Source of the DNA: Bradyrhizobium cajani
GTDB taxonomy: Bacteria; Pseudomonadota; Alphaproteobacteria; Rhizobiales; Xanthobacteraceae
Direction of reading: 5' to 3'
Length of the DNA stretch: 64,000 nucleotides
Assembly (NCBI RefSeq): GCF_009759665.1
Contig: NZ_WQNE01000022.1
Location: 83,282-147,281, forward strand
The notes beneath the pieces were generated by a model. The model was given only the letters and a program-made list of their open reading frames with translations. It was not told the DNA's origin and searched no databases. Of this stretch, positions 7,671-16,292 are shown one piece after another; position 1 is the stretch's first letter; the number at the start of each line of letters is the position of its first letter. The position numbers and the translations under genes are program-made.

Positions 7671-8579
7671 ATGCTGGATCAAGGCGCTATCGATTGGGAC
7701 GACTTTCGCTTCGTGCTGGCCATCGTGCGGGGCGGCTCGGTGTCGGCTGCGGCAAAACAGCTCGGGGTCGACCATGCCACGGTGATCCGCCGCGTCGACC
7801 GGCTGGAGAAGCACCTTTCGGCCAAGCTGTTTGACCGGCGCAAGACCGGCTATCTCCTCACCGAGGCCGGCCAGCGCGTCGCCGACAGCGCCGAAGCGAT
7901 GGAATCGACCATCGTCGCCAACCAGGAGCAGGTCGGCGGCTCGGTGGCGCGGCTGACCGGCACGGTCCGGATCGGTGCGCCCGACGGATTTGGCACCGCC
8001 TTCCTGGCGCCGCGGCTCGCACCCTTTGCCGACCGGTATCCCGATCTCGATCTGCAACTTGTAGCGACCGCGCGGCTGTTCAGCCTCTCCAAGCGCGAGG
8101 CCGACATCGCGATCAGCCTGACCATGCCGAAGGAAGGCCGCATCGTCGGCCGCAAGCTGCTCGACTACCGCCTCGGGCTCTATGCCGCGCCCGCCTATCT
8201 CGACCGCTTCCCAGAGATCACCTCGCGGCAGGACCTGCCGCAGCACCGCTTTGTCGGTTACATCGAAGAGCTCTTGTTCACGCCGGAGCTCGACTATTTG
8301 CCGCAGGTGTCGCCGAAGATTTCCGCACGTTTCCGCAGCGCCAATCTGATCGCGCAGCTCAACGCCACGCTCTCGGGCTTCGGCATCGCGGTGCTGCCGC
8401 ATTTCATGGCGAGCGATTATCCGCAGCTCAAAGCCGTGCTGCCGGAGGAGATCTCGATCACGCGCACGTTCTGGATGCTGATGCACGCCGACAGCAAGGA
8501 CCTCGCGCGAATCCGGGCGGTGGCGGATTACATCGGCGAGATCGTGGAGCGCGAGCGGGCGTTGTTTGCGGGACGGTAG
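7671..8579 (+). CDS. LysR-family regulator, probable regulator of mmsA
   Basis: A 302-residue LysR-type transcription factor. The N-terminal winged helix-turn-helix (residues 8-67) includes SVSAAAKQLGVDHATVIRRVDRLEKHL, followed by LFDRRKTGYLLTEAG, the usual boundary to the linker helix. The rest is the periplasmic-binding-protein-like effector domain. I start at the ATG at 7671 (MLDQGAIDWDDFRFV), as an upstream in-frame ATG at 7593 would place coding sequence across the inverted repeat. Divergent placement next to mmsA suggests it controls the valine genes. The inducer is unknown; a valine-pathway intermediate is only a guess. Confidence 0.9.
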   Translation: MLDQGAIDWDDFRFVLAIVRGGSVSAAAKQLGVDHATVIRRVDRLEKHLSAKLFDRRKTGYLLTEAGQRVADSAEAMESTIVANQEQVGGSVARLTGTVRIGAPDGFGTAFLAPRLAPFADRYPDLDLQLVATARLFSLSKREADIAISLTMPKEGRIVGRKLLDYRLGLYAAPAYLDRFPEITSRQDLPQHRFVGYIEELLFTPELDYLPQVSPKISARFRSANLIAQLNATLSGFGIAVLPHFMASDYPQLKAVLPEEISITRTFWMLMHADSKDLARIRAVADYIGEIVERERALFAGR

Positions 8580-8588
8580 CACCGGCCT

Positions 8589-8707
8589 CGTAGGGTGGGC
8601 AAAGCTACGAGATGCGCGAATGCGCGGCTCGCGGCGTGCCCACCATGCCAACCGCAACCGTGGAGAGATGGTGGGCACGGCGCAAGGGCGCCTTTGCCCA
8701 CCCTACG
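8589..8707. repeat. Palindromic repeat (CGTAGGGTGGGCAAAG type), copy 1
   Basis: CGTAGGGTGGGCAAAG at 8589-8604 pairs with CTTTGCCCACCCTACG at 8692-8707, with further inner pairing of GTGCCCACCAT and ATGGTGGGCAC. A related copy lies at 45081-45166. It fills the gap between two convergent regulator genes and could serve as a bidirectional terminator. Confidence 0.88.
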
Positions 8708-8711
8708 GCAC

Positions 8712-9332
8712 CTAATTCTGCTTCGCCTTCCTCGCCGTCGCAGCCTTCGGCTCACGCTTCGCGCCGTCCAGCGCACTGTCCCGGCCCGCCTTGAGCACCT
8801 CGTCCGAGAGCTCGCTCGATCCGGCGATGCGCGCCAGCAGCATGGTGCCGGCCATCGTGGCGAGCGTCGCGATCGCCTGTTTTCGCGCGGCCTTGCGCGG
8901 CATGTTCGGGATGTAATCGGTCATCATCTCGACCATCTCGTCGAGCTTGCCGGCGAACGCCTTTCGCGTCTTCGGACTCTCGCGGGCGATCTCGGCACCG
9001 AGCGCAGGAATCGAACAGCCATGGCCGGGATTGTCGCGGTGCAGCGCGGAGAGATAGCTCTCCGTGATCAGTGCCAACCGCTTTTCAGGAGAGGCCTCGC
9101 CGGTGAGCTTGCGCCAATGCTCCATCGAGCGGTCCATGGCGTAGGCAAAGGCCTCGATCACCAGCGCCTCGCGGGAATCGAAATGCGCGTAGAAGCCGCC
9201 ATGGGTCAGTCCGGCCTCTTTCATGAGGTCGGCAACGCCGATGCCATGGGCGCCCTTTTCGCGCAACCGCACCGAGGCCTTCCTCACGATGCGGTCGTGG
9301 GTTTCCTGCTTGTGTTCCCGGGAATAGCGCAT
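8712..9332 (-). CDS. TetR-family transcriptional regulator
   Basis: A 206-residue TetR/AcrR repressor. The N-terminal helix-turn-helix covers about residues 10-55 with the typical GIGVADLMKEAGLTHGGFYAHFDSREALV. The rest is a helical ligand domain, and the C-terminus is a lysine-rich tail. The GGFYAHF type is common among regulators of small-molecule stress and acyl-CoA genes. It is transcribed after the PaaI gene in the same direction, with 59 bases between, where an imperfect palindrome lies. The adjacent thioesterase, enoyl-CoA hydratase and thiolase are possible targets. The ligand is not known. Confidence 0.9.
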   Translation of the reverse strand: MRYSREHKQETHDRIVRKASVRLREKGAHGIGVADLMKEAGLTHGGFYAHFDSREALVIEAFAYAMDRSMEHWRKLTGEASPEKRLALITESYLSALHRDNPGHGCSIPALGAEIARESPKTRKAFAGKLDEMVEMMTDYIPNMPRKAARKQAIATLATMAGTMLLARIAGSSELSDEVLKAGRDSALDGAKREPKAATARKAKQN

Positions 9333-9341
9333 GCAATTCTC

Positions 9342-9365
9342 ATTGGATGTCGGAAGTCATCTAAT
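9342..9365. promoter_or_regulatory. Candidate TetR autoregulatory operator
   Basis: ATTGGATG at 9342-9349 and CATCTAAT at 9358-9365 match as inverted arms at seven of eight positions, separated by eight bases. The site starts ten bases upstream of the TetR start codon at 9332. Such palindromes are typical TetR self-repression sites. This is inference from position and symmetry only. Confidence 0.4.
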
Positions 9366-9391
9366 AACACGCAAATCGTCCCGAGTGCGCA

Positions 9392-9931
9392 TTAATTCGC
9401 AGTTAAGTTGGTGCCGATCATGGAAAACGTGGCCGTCGCGTGCACCGCAAGCGCCCCCTTGCCGTCGCGAACGAAGCCTTCGGTGTAGCTGGTCTGCCGT
9501 CCCAGCTTGATCAATTTGCCTTCGGCGGAGATCAGACCGGAGCGGACCGAGAGCGGCCGCAGGAAGGTGAGCTTCAGGTCGAGCGTCACCGAGCCCTGAC
9601 CAGCCTCGAGGCGGGTGGAAATCGCACAACCCATGGCTGTATCGAGCAGCGCCGCAGCCGTGGCGCCATGCAGGAGCCCGATGGTATTCTCGAGATCCTC
9701 CCGCGGCTCCAGTTCCATCACGATCCGCCCCGGCTCGACCACGGCCATGACGAAGCCGATCAGTTTTGCGAAGGGCGGCGGGGGCAAGCGACCATCGCGA
9801 ATTCCGAGCATGGCGTCCATGCCCGAAAGTCCCGACGCCACTCTGGCAACCGGTGCCGGAACCTGCCAGTCCACCACGCGTTGGCGCCGGCCCTCCGGCG
9901 AAAACAGGTCGCGTCGCTCCGTGTCAGTCAT
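9392..9931 (-). CDS. PaaI-family hot-dog thioesterase
   Basis: A 179-residue acyl-CoA thioesterase of the PaaI/YigI type. The conserved catalytic segment is ENTIGLLHGATAAALLDTAMGCAI near residue 85; the H-G pair and the downstream acidic residue in LLDTAMG fit the family. The C-terminal strands (VTLDLKLTFLRPL, YTEGFVRDGKGALAVHATATF) complete the hot-dog fold. The N-terminal 50 residues are an extension without a recognised domain. It diverges from an enoyl-CoA hydratase gene across a 151-base promoter. The physiological thioester is unknown. Confidence 0.88.
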   Translation of the reverse strand: MTDTERRDLFSPEGRRQRVVDWQVPAPVARVASGLSGMDAMLGIRDGRLPPPPFAKLIGFVMAVVEPGRIVMELEPREDLENTIGLLHGATAAALLDTAMGCAISTRLEAGQGSVTLDLKLTFLRPLSVRSGLISAEGKLIKLGRQTSYTEGFVRDGKGALAVHATATFSMIGTNLTAN

Positions 9932-9944
9932 GGCTCGCCCTTAA

Positions 9945-9960
9945 TATGATTTGCATCATA
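9945..9960. promoter_or_regulatory. Palindrome in the PaaI/enoyl-CoA hydratase promoter
   Basis: TATGAT-TTGC-ATCATA is a perfect inverted repeat 14 bases upstream of the PaaI start codon, within an AT-rich patch. The half GCATCATA is also found at 11102-11109 upstream of the thiolase gene. It is a plausible operator for a shared regulator such as the nearby TetR protein. Confidence 0.45.
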
Positions 9961-10082
9961 CTATACGGCGGACTTGGCGCTGGCAACCGGCCCCGCCCCG
10001 CTTGACAACCCGATCATTTCGCTACGGAAGTGAACGCGACCGGCGCGCTGGCGCGCACGCCCACGAAAATGCGAGACCCATC

Positions 10083-10853
10083 ATGGAAATGCTCAACAAC
10101 CATTGCGGTGTGACGCGCGATGCGCGCGGTGTCGTTCATGTCGCGATCTGCAACGCTGGCTCGCTCAACATCCTCGGCTCGCCCGTGACCGACGCGGTGC
10201 GCGAAGGCCTGCAGCAGCTCAGCTCCGATCGCAGTATCCGCGTCGCGGTGCTGCGCGGGCAGAGCGAGAAGAGCCTGATTGGCGGCGCCGACATCAAGGA
10301 GATGGCGACGCTCGACCAGAACTCCGCCGAAGCCTTCATCAGCCGCCTGCGCGATCTCTGCGAAGCCGTGCGCGCCTTCCCGGCTCCCGTGATCGCGCGG
10401 ATGCCCGGCTGGTGCCTCGGCGGCGGGCTCGAGGTCGCTGCCGCCTGCGACTTCCGGATCGCGGCGCACGATGCGCATTTCGGCATGCCCGAGGTCCGCG
10501 TCGGCATCCCCTCGGTGATCCACGCCGCGCTGCTGCCCCGCCTGATCGGCTGGGCCCGCGCGCGCTGGCTGGTGATGACGGCGGAGAATATCGACGCGCC
10601 GACGGCGCTGGCCTGGGGATTGGTCGACAAGGTCGCGCCGGAAGGCGGGCTCGATGCGGCCGTCGAGCACTTGGTGAAGGCGTTGCTCGAATGCGGTGCG
10701 GAGGCGCTGCGCTCGCAGAAGGCCCTGCTGCGGCGATGGGAGGAGCTGCCGCTGACGGAGTCGGTCAATCTCAGCGTCAAAGTGTTCGGCGAGTCGTTCC
10801 TGACGGACGAGCCGACGCGGCTGATGCAAGCGTTTGTGAACAGGAAGCGGTAG
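10083..10853 (+). CDS. Enoyl-CoA hydratase/isomerase family protein
   Basis: A 256-residue crotonase. The oxyanion-hole segment LIGGADIKEMATL is at about residues 64-76, and the second block WCLGGGLEVAAACDFRIAA near residue 110 contains the first catalytic glutamate position. The motif FGMPEVRVGIPSV holds the second one. Both acidic residues are present, so hydratase activity is plausible. I start at the ATG at 10083 (MEMLNNHCG), where the family fold begins; the in-frame stretch upstream is arginine- and histidine-rich shadow sequence. It diverges from the PaaI gene and is separated from the thiolase by a long palindromic repeat. Confidence 0.9.
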   Translation: MEMLNNHCGVTRDARGVVHVAICNAGSLNILGSPVTDAVREGLQQLSSDRSIRVAVLRGQSEKSLIGGADIKEMATLDQNSAEAFISRLRDLCEAVRAFPAPVIARMPGWCLGGGLEVAAACDFRIAAHDAHFGMPEVRVGIPSVIHAALLPRLIGWARARWLVMTAENIDAPTALAWGLVDKVAPEGGLDAAVEHLVKALLECGAEALRSQKALLRRWEELPLTESVNLSVKVFGESFLTDEPTRLMQAFVNRKR

Positions 10854-10870
10854 GCCCGCTCCGACGACGG

Positions 10871-11008
10871 TGTCATGCCCCGCCACCGGGTCTCGCCTTC
10901 GGCGAGCCCGATGACAGGCTCCGGCGGGGCATCCAGTACGCCGCGGCCTCTCGATCCATCACAGCCGTCAGGGAGTACTGGATCGCCCGCCTTCGCGGGC
11001 GATGACAG
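10871..11008. repeat. Long intergenic compound palindrome
   Basis: The stretch opens with TGTCATGCCCCGCC and contains GATGACAGG and GGCGGGGCATCCAGTAC. It ends with GTACTGGATC, a strong CGCCCGC/GCGGGCG hairpin and GATGACAG. The arms pair over most of their length. It is non-coding and of the dispersed intergenic type seen elsewhere in the window. Confidence 0.82.
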
Positions 11009-11102
11009 TGTGCCGTGGGTGCGCCCTCCCCCATCGAACGACCAAATCTCATCCGAACCACGACATTTTCTCATCCCTGCCGCGGTTGCATTTTTTGCGC
11101 CG

Positions 11103-11114
11103 CATCATATGATG
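11103..11114. promoter_or_regulatory. 12-bp perfect palindrome before the thiolase gene
   Basis: CATCATATGATG is a perfect palindrome 36 bases upstream of the thiolase ATG, in an AT-rich stretch. It shares GCATCATA with the site at 9945-9960, although the half-sites are arranged differently. It is a candidate repressor site. Confidence 0.4.
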
Positions 11115-11150
11115 GTCATAATCTTACCCGTCATCGCAGGGAGTCTTGTC

Positions 11151-12347
11151 ATGGCCGAAGCCGCCGATCCCGTCGTCATCGTCTCCGCCGCCCGCACCCC
11201 GCTCGGCCGCTTCATGGGCGAACTGTCGCCGCTCGCCGCACACAAGCTCGGATCGCATGTGATTGGAGCTGCGCTGGAACGCGCCAGGCTCGCACCCGAG
11301 AAGGTGGATGAAGTCTTCATGGGCTGCGTGCTGCCGGCCGGCCAAGGCCAGGCGCCGGCGCGCCAGGCCGCGCGCGCGGCTGGCCTTCCCGATGCGACCG
11401 GCGCGACCACGGTCAACAAGGTCTGCGGCTCCGGCATGAAGGCGACCATGCTGGCGCACGACATCATCCGCGCCGGCTCGGCCAAGATCGTCGTCTCCGG
11501 CGGCATGGAGAGCATGAGCAACGCGCCGTATCTTTTGGCCAAGGCGCGCGGCGGCTATCGCGCCGGCCACGACCGTATCATCGACCACATGATGATGGAT
11601 GGCCTTGAAGACGCCTACGAGACCGGCCGCTCCATGGGCGATTTCGGCGAGGCGACCGCGGAAGCCTACCAGTTCACGCGCAAGGACCAGGACGCCTATG
11701 CGATGGAGACACTCAGCCGCGCCCGCAAGGCGGTCGAGGGCGGCGCATTCAAGGCCGAGATCGCGCCGATCACGCTGACCGAGAAAGCGGGTCCCCGCGT
11801 CATCGCCAATGACGAGCATCCGCTGAAGGTTGACCCGGCCAAGATTCCCGGATTGAAGCCGGCGTTCCGTGCCAACGGCACCATCACGCCGGCGGCCTCC
11901 TCCGCCAACGCCGACGGCGCCGCCGCGCTGGTGCTGACCAAGCGCTCGCTCGCCGATCGGGGCGGCCTGCCGGTCCTCGCCGAGATCAAGGGCCACGCCA
12001 CGCACAGCCAGGAGCCGCAATGGTTCACCACGGCGCCGATCCCGGCGATCCGCAAGCTGCTCGACAAGGTTGGCTGGAGCGCAGGTGACGTCGACCTGTT
12101 CGAGATCAACGAGGCCTTTGCCGTGGTGGCGATGGCAGCGCAGCGCGACCTCGGCATCCCCGGCGACAAGCTGAACATCAACGGCGGCGCCTGCGCGCTC
12201 GGCCATCCCATCGGCGCGACCGGCGCGCGGCTGATCGTGACGCTGCTGCATGCACTCGAGGCGCAGAACCTCAAGCGCGGCGTTGCGGCGCTCTGCATCG
12301 GCGGCGGCGAGGCCACGGCAATTGCGGTGGAACGCCTCGCGCACTGA
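11151..12347 (+). CDS. Acetyl-CoA acetyltransferase (thiolase)
   Basis: A 398-residue classical biosynthetic/degradative thiolase that condenses or cleaves acyl-CoA. All catalytic elements are intact: the nucleophilic cysteine in NKVCGSGMKAT (about residue 91), the histidine in GGACALGHPIGATGAR and the second cysteine in AALCIGGGEATA near the C-terminus. The length is exactly that of the family. The start at 11151 is preceded by a GCAGGGA ribosome site. A palindrome 36 bases upstream may be its operator. The neighbouring enoyl-CoA hydratase and thioesterase suggest fatty-acid or acetoacetyl-CoA metabolism. Confidence 0.95.
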   Translation: MAEAADPVVIVSAARTPLGRFMGELSPLAAHKLGSHVIGAALERARLAPEKVDEVFMGCVLPAGQGQAPARQAARAAGLPDATGATTVNKVCGSGMKATMLAHDIIRAGSAKIVVSGGMESMSNAPYLLAKARGGYRAGHDRIIDHMMMDGLEDAYETGRSMGDFGEATAEAYQFTRKDQDAYAMETLSRARKAVEGGAFKAEIAPITLTEKAGPRVIANDEHPLKVDPAKIPGLKPAFRANGTITPAASSANADGAAALVLTKRSLADRGGLPVLAEIKGHATHSQEPQWFTTAPIPAIRKLLDKVGWSAGDVDLFEINEAFAVVAMAAQRDLGIPGDKLNINGGACALGHPIGATGARLIVTLLHALEAQNLKRGVAALCIGGGEATAIAVERLAH

Positions 12348-12459
12348 CGCAGGAAAGTCTGAAAATGAGGGAACTCTGTCATTTGAGACAGACGCGTTCC
12401 GTGTCATTCTGCATCCTCGCGCAGGTCTCCTTACGCCTGCCCATCAACATTGAGGCCCA

Positions 12460-13755
12460 ATGATCTCGAACTGGCTCGCGGCAGCGCTTTCCCGCCGCAA
12501 CATCCACTACGGCTGGGTGATGGTCGGCGTGACCTTCCTCGCCGCGCTGATCAGCGCCGGCACGGTCGGCGCGCCCGGCGTGTTCATCGTTCCGCTGCAA
12601 AAGGAGTTCGGCTGGAGCACGGCGGAAATTTCCTCCGCGCTGTCGATCCGCTTCATCCTGTTCGGGCTGATGGCGCCGTTCGCGGCCGCCCTGCTCAACC
12701 GCTACGGCCTGCGCAACGTCACGCTTGCCGCGCAGCTGATCGTCGTCTCGGCGCTCGTGCTTTCGCTTGGCATGACGCAGGTCTGGCAGCTCGTCGCGTT
12801 GTGGGGCGTGGTGATCGGCATCGGCACCGGCATGACCGCTCTGGTGCTGGGTGCAACGATCGCGACGCGCTGGTTCGCGGCGCGTCGCGGCCTCGTCGTC
12901 GGCATCATGACCGCGAGCGTCGCCACCGGTCAGCTCGTGTTCCTGCCGCTGCTTGCAAGCCTCACCGAGCGCTACGGCTGGCGGCTGGCGCTGGGCTTCG
13001 TCTGCATCATGCTCGGCGTCTCGGCGCTGGCAGTCCTGCTCGCCATGCGCGACCGACCGAGCGACGTCGGCCTGCGTCCGTTCGGCGATGAAGGCACCGA
13101 GCCCCTGCCCGCACCGCCCGTGAGCCACGGATCGATCACGGGCGTGGCGCTCGGCACGCTGCGCGACGCCTCGAAGTCGACGGCGTTCTGGATCCTGTTC
13201 GCGACCTTCTTCGTCTGCGGCGCCTCGACCAACGGCCTGGTGCAGGTGCACCTGATTCCGATGTGCCTCGATTTCGGCATCCCGCAGGTGCAGGCGGCGA
13301 GCCTGCTCGCTGCCATGGGCATCTTCGACTTCTTCGGCACCATCATGTCGGGCTGGCTGTCGGACCGCTACGACAATCGCTGGCTCCTGTTCTGGTACTA
13401 CGGCCTGCGCGGGCTCTCGCTGATCTTCCTTCCCTTCAGCGATTTCTCGTTCTACGGCCTCTCGATCTTCGCGATGTTCTACGGGCTCGACTGGATCGCC
13501 ACGGTGCCGCCGACGGTGCGCCTCACCGCGCAGAAGTTCGGACCCGAGCGCGCCAATCTGGTGTTCGGCTGGATCTTTGCCGGCCATCAGCTCGGCGCGG
13601 GTACTGCCGCCTTCGGCGCCGGTCTGTCGCGGACGGTCTATCAGAGCTATTTGCCCGCGTTCTTCATCGCCGGCGCGCTCTGCGTGTTCGCCTCGCTGAT
13701 CGTGCTGGCGCTGTCGCGGCAGCCGAAGCCGCAGCCGCAAACGGCGATGGCCTAG
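12460..13755 (+). CDS. MFS transporter, oxalate/formate antiporter-like
   Basis: A 431-residue major facilitator protein with about twelve hydrophobic segments in two halves and a hydrophilic loop around residues 190-230. The segment GWSTAEISSALSIRFILFGLMAP and the later DFFGTIMSGWLSDRYDNRW (the loop 8-9 type MFS signature) fit the oxalate/formate antiporter-related group, which moves small carboxylates. The C-terminus overlaps the stop of the convergent porin gene by four bases. The start follows a GAGG site. Substrate unknown. Confidence 0.9.
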   Translation: MISNWLAAALSRRNIHYGWVMVGVTFLAALISAGTVGAPGVFIVPLQKEFGWSTAEISSALSIRFILFGLMAPFAAALLNRYGLRNVTLAAQLIVVSALVLSLGMTQVWQLVALWGVVIGIGTGMTALVLGATIATRWFAARRGLVVGIMTASVATGQLVFLPLLASLTERYGWRLALGFVCIMLGVSALAVLLAMRDRPSDVGLRPFGDEGTEPLPAPPVSHGSITGVALGTLRDASKSTAFWILFATFFVCGASTNGLVQVHLIPMCLDFGIPQVQAASLLAAMGIFDFFGTIMSGWLSDRYDNRWLLFWYYGLRGLSLIFLPFSDFSFYGLSIFAMFYGLDWIATVPPTVRLTAQKFGPERANLVFGWIFAGHQLGAGTAAFGAGLSRTVYQSYLPAFFIAGALCVFASLIVLALSRQPKPQPQTAMA

Positions 13756-15152
13756 TATCTGATCGTGGTGGTGACGCCGAACACAGCGGCGTCACCGATC
13801 CTGGAGATGCCGGTCGGATCGTTCGGGTTCGGTACACCGCCGGAGGGGCGGAACACGTACTGAAAATACGGCGCGATCAGCCAGCCCGGCTTGATGTGCG
13901 CCTCGTAGATCATCTCGATCAGGGTCTCTTTGCTGCGCACCGGACCCGCAACGCCAGTGTAGAAATTCGTATCGATGTCGAGATTGCGCGCGGTGTTCGA
14001 GATCCGCATGTAGGCCATCGCCACGCCGAAGCGGTCGAGGGGACGGCCGGGCGTAAAGCCGACGAAGCCGATGCCGCCGTCCATGTACAGGTCGATCAGA
14101 TTGCGATCCGGCGGGCTGTAGGCGATGCGGCCGAAGGCGGTCACTCCAGGCAGCGAGGCCGAGGTGCTGGTCTCGGTGACCGACGGCGGGCGGTAGAGCA
14201 CCTGCTCGATGACCGCGAAGATTCCATAGTTGCCGCGAAGCCTGGCGGGAATGCCGCTGCCGTCGGGATCGGCGATCGACTGCCCCTGCGCGGTGAAGCG
14301 CTGGCTGTCGAACGAGCCATAATGCTTCCAGGCGCCCGGCGTGAAATTGCCGGCGAGCGGACGGCCGCCGATATCGATGTCGTAGCTGAAGCGAACCTGC
14401 CCGATCACCCACGGCGGATCGTTGACGCGGAAGGCGAGGCCGTGACGGTCGCGCAATTGCGGATCGACATCGCCCGGCCCCGACGGATCGCCGTTGAACA
14501 CTGCGCCATAGGCCGTGATCTTGTCGGTCAGCGCAGCCTTGATGCGAATGCCGGGCACCGCGATCGGCGGCGCCGGGCCGCCGGCCGGAAGGTTGAACGC
14601 CTTGATGGCCGGCCAGCCGAACGTGCCGTTGACGAAGAGATCGTCGGTCTGGCTGTCGAAGAACTCGACGTCGGCGGCCTGTTGCCCGGCCCTGATGTTC
14701 AGCCGGTCGTTGAAGAAGCTCTGCTCGAAATAGGCGTTGTAGAGCCGCCGGTCGGGCAGCGCCTCGATCTCGCTGATGGTGGCGAGGTTATGGACGTAGT
14801 TGCGGGAAAGCCCGCGCCCGTAGATCACGAAGGCATTGGCGTAGAAGCGCCCGCCGGTCCAGCCGACGAGCTTGTCCAGGTCGGCATCGACCGACAGATC
14901 GAGGCGGCCGAAATGGATGGCGCCGCGCGCGACACCGCCCGTCGCGTTGCCGATATTGTCGGCGATGTAGGTGGCGCCGAAATTCAGGCCCTTGTTGGCG
15001 AGCCCGTCATGCCACGCGTTGAACCATTTCGGTGCGAGCCACGGCGCCGCGCTCTCGTCCTTGGCGCCGGCGAAGGCGCCCGTCCATGCCACCGATGAGG
15101 CCAGCACGGTTGCGGCGGCTCGCAGCGGAAATCCGTGGGCAGTCCCGGTCAC
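13752..15152 (-). CDS. OprB-family carbohydrate-selective porin
   Basis: A 466-residue outer-membrane beta-barrel of the OprB family. The N-terminus has a signal peptide ending near AFAGA (about residue 29), followed by the conserved mature start with APWLAPKWF and alternating hydrophobic strands. The protein ends in a terminal tyrosine in TTTIRY, as expected for insertion by the BAM machinery. OprB porins admit sugars and some organic acids by diffusion. The only reasonable start is GTG at 15152. It lies 12 bases after the ZntB gene on the same strand, and its stop overlaps the MFS stop tail-to-tail. Confidence 0.9.
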   Translation of the reverse strand: MTGTAHGFPLRAAATVLASSVAWTGAFAGAKDESAAPWLAPKWFNAWHDGLANKGLNFGATYIADNIGNATGGVARGAIHFGRLDLSVDADLDKLVGWTGGRFYANAFVIYGRGLSRNYVHNLATISEIEALPDRRLYNAYFEQSFFNDRLNIRAGQQAADVEFFDSQTDDLFVNGTFGWPAIKAFNLPAGGPAPPIAVPGIRIKAALTDKITAYGAVFNGDPSGPGDVDPQLRDRHGLAFRVNDPPWVIGQVRFSYDIDIGGRPLAGNFTPGAWKHYGSFDSQRFTAQGQSIADPDGSGIPARLRGNYGIFAVIEQVLYRPPSVTETSTSASLPGVTAFGRIAYSPPDRNLIDLYMDGGIGFVGFTPGRPLDRFGVAMAYMRISNTARNLDIDTNFYTGVAGPVRSKETLIEMIYEAHIKPGWLIAPYFQYVFRPSGGVPNPNDPTGISRIGDAAVFGVTTTIRY

Positions 15153-15164
15153 GGCTGGCGCAAG

Positions 15165-16181
15165 CTACTTGAAGATGCCCGTGCGCCGCATGAAGAGATA
15201 GGCCGCAGCGACCGACGAGGCCATCAGCACGGCGGCCCAGAGAAATCCGCTCTCGACATCGGTGAGCGGCAGGCCCTTGGTGTTCATGCCGAAGATGCCG
15301 GTGACCAGCGTCGGCGGCAGCAAGAGCGAGGTCACGATCGACAGCGTATGGAGGTGGCGGTTGCTCTCCTCCTCGTTCTTGAAGCGCAGCTCCTCCTCGA
15401 GCAGGCGGCTGCGCTCGCGGAGCTCGACGATCTCGTGATCGAGCCCGTCCAGCCGCTGCGCCAGCTTGCCGGCATGGATGCGCAAGGCGGGTGAGAGATG
15501 ATCGGTGTTCTTCTGGTCGAGGCGGTGGAACAGCACGCGCAGGCCGGTGAGCTGACGATGCAGCCTGACGCAGGTCCGGCGCAGCCGGCCGAGATTGCGG
15601 CGCATCTCCGGCTTGGTGTCATCGGCCAAAATCCGTTCCTCGATGTCGTCGATCTCCTGCCCGAGCTTGTCGGCCATCCGGTCCAGCGTGTCGGCGACCT
15701 CGTCGACGATCTTCTCGAGGAGATGGGCGACGTTGTCGACGCGGTAGCCACTTTCGAGCACTCGGCGCGTCGCGTCGGCCGAGCACAGCGCCTGGTGGCG
15801 GCCGCTGACCAGGAGATGCTCGGTCATGGCGAAGCGCAGGAACGCGGTCTCCTCGGTGGCGCTGTCGATGTCGCGCACGAGATCGGAGAACACGCCGTAG
15901 ACGCAATGGTCGATGACATGAAGCTGCTGGAAGGTGTCGTTGGACAGCAGCAGCTCGCGCGCGAGCGGCGGCAGCGTTGATGCCGCGATCCACGGCCGCA
16001 CGCGACCATCCGTCAGATTGAAATGCAGCCAGAGCCGGCCATCATGGCTGAACTCGATCGGCTGGTTGATCGGCAGCGGCTCGGCACTGCCGTCGCCGTG
16101 CAGGCGGAATGCCCAGACCAGGCCGGGAATGGCGGGTTCGGCGCTCGATACCGCGCTGACTAGCTTCGCCGGCTCAGCCAT
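15165..16181 (-). CDS. zntB: ZntB/CorA-family zinc transporter
   Basis: A 338-residue member of the CorA metal transporter superfamily. The large N-terminal cytoplasmic part has the long helices typical of the funnel, and two transmembrane segments are at the C-terminus. The pore motif GMN is visible in TGIFGMNTKGLPL (about residue 290), close to the end of the first membrane segment. Sequence around it is nearer to ZntB than to Mg-specific CorA. I start at the ATG at 16181 (MAEPAKL); an ATG 12 bases upstream is also possible. It probably forms a short transcription unit with the OprB gene, 12 bases away. Confidence 0.9.
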   Translation of the reverse strand: MAEPAKLVSAVSSAEPAIPGLVWAFRLHGDGSAEPLPINQPIEFSHDGRLWLHFNLTDGRVRPWIAASTLPPLARELLLSNDTFQQLHVIDHCVYGVFSDLVRDIDSATEETAFLRFAMTEHLLVSGRHQALCSADATRRVLESGYRVDNVAHLLEKIVDEVADTLDRMADKLGQEIDDIEERILADDTKPEMRRNLGRLRRTCVRLHRQLTGLRVLFHRLDQKNTDHLSPALRIHAGKLAQRLDGLDHEIVELRERSRLLEEELRFKNEEESNRHLHTLSIVTSLLLPPTLVTGIFGMNTKGLPLTDVESGFLWAAVLMASSVAAAYLFMRRTGIFK

Positions 16182-16292
16182 GGCCAACCCCAACCGTCAA
16201 CAGATACCCCGTTGCGGAAGATGGCTGACGGCATCTTCCGGACCCCTTGCGGGTACTCAATTACGCCAGTGTTACAGTTTGATGATGGCGCC

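Noticed and set aside
11124..13740. Two long minus-strand frames opposite the thiolase and MFS genes.
   Set aside because: The plus-strand genes show complete thiolase and MFS signatures; the antisense frames are rich in Arg, Gly, Ala and His without motifs.
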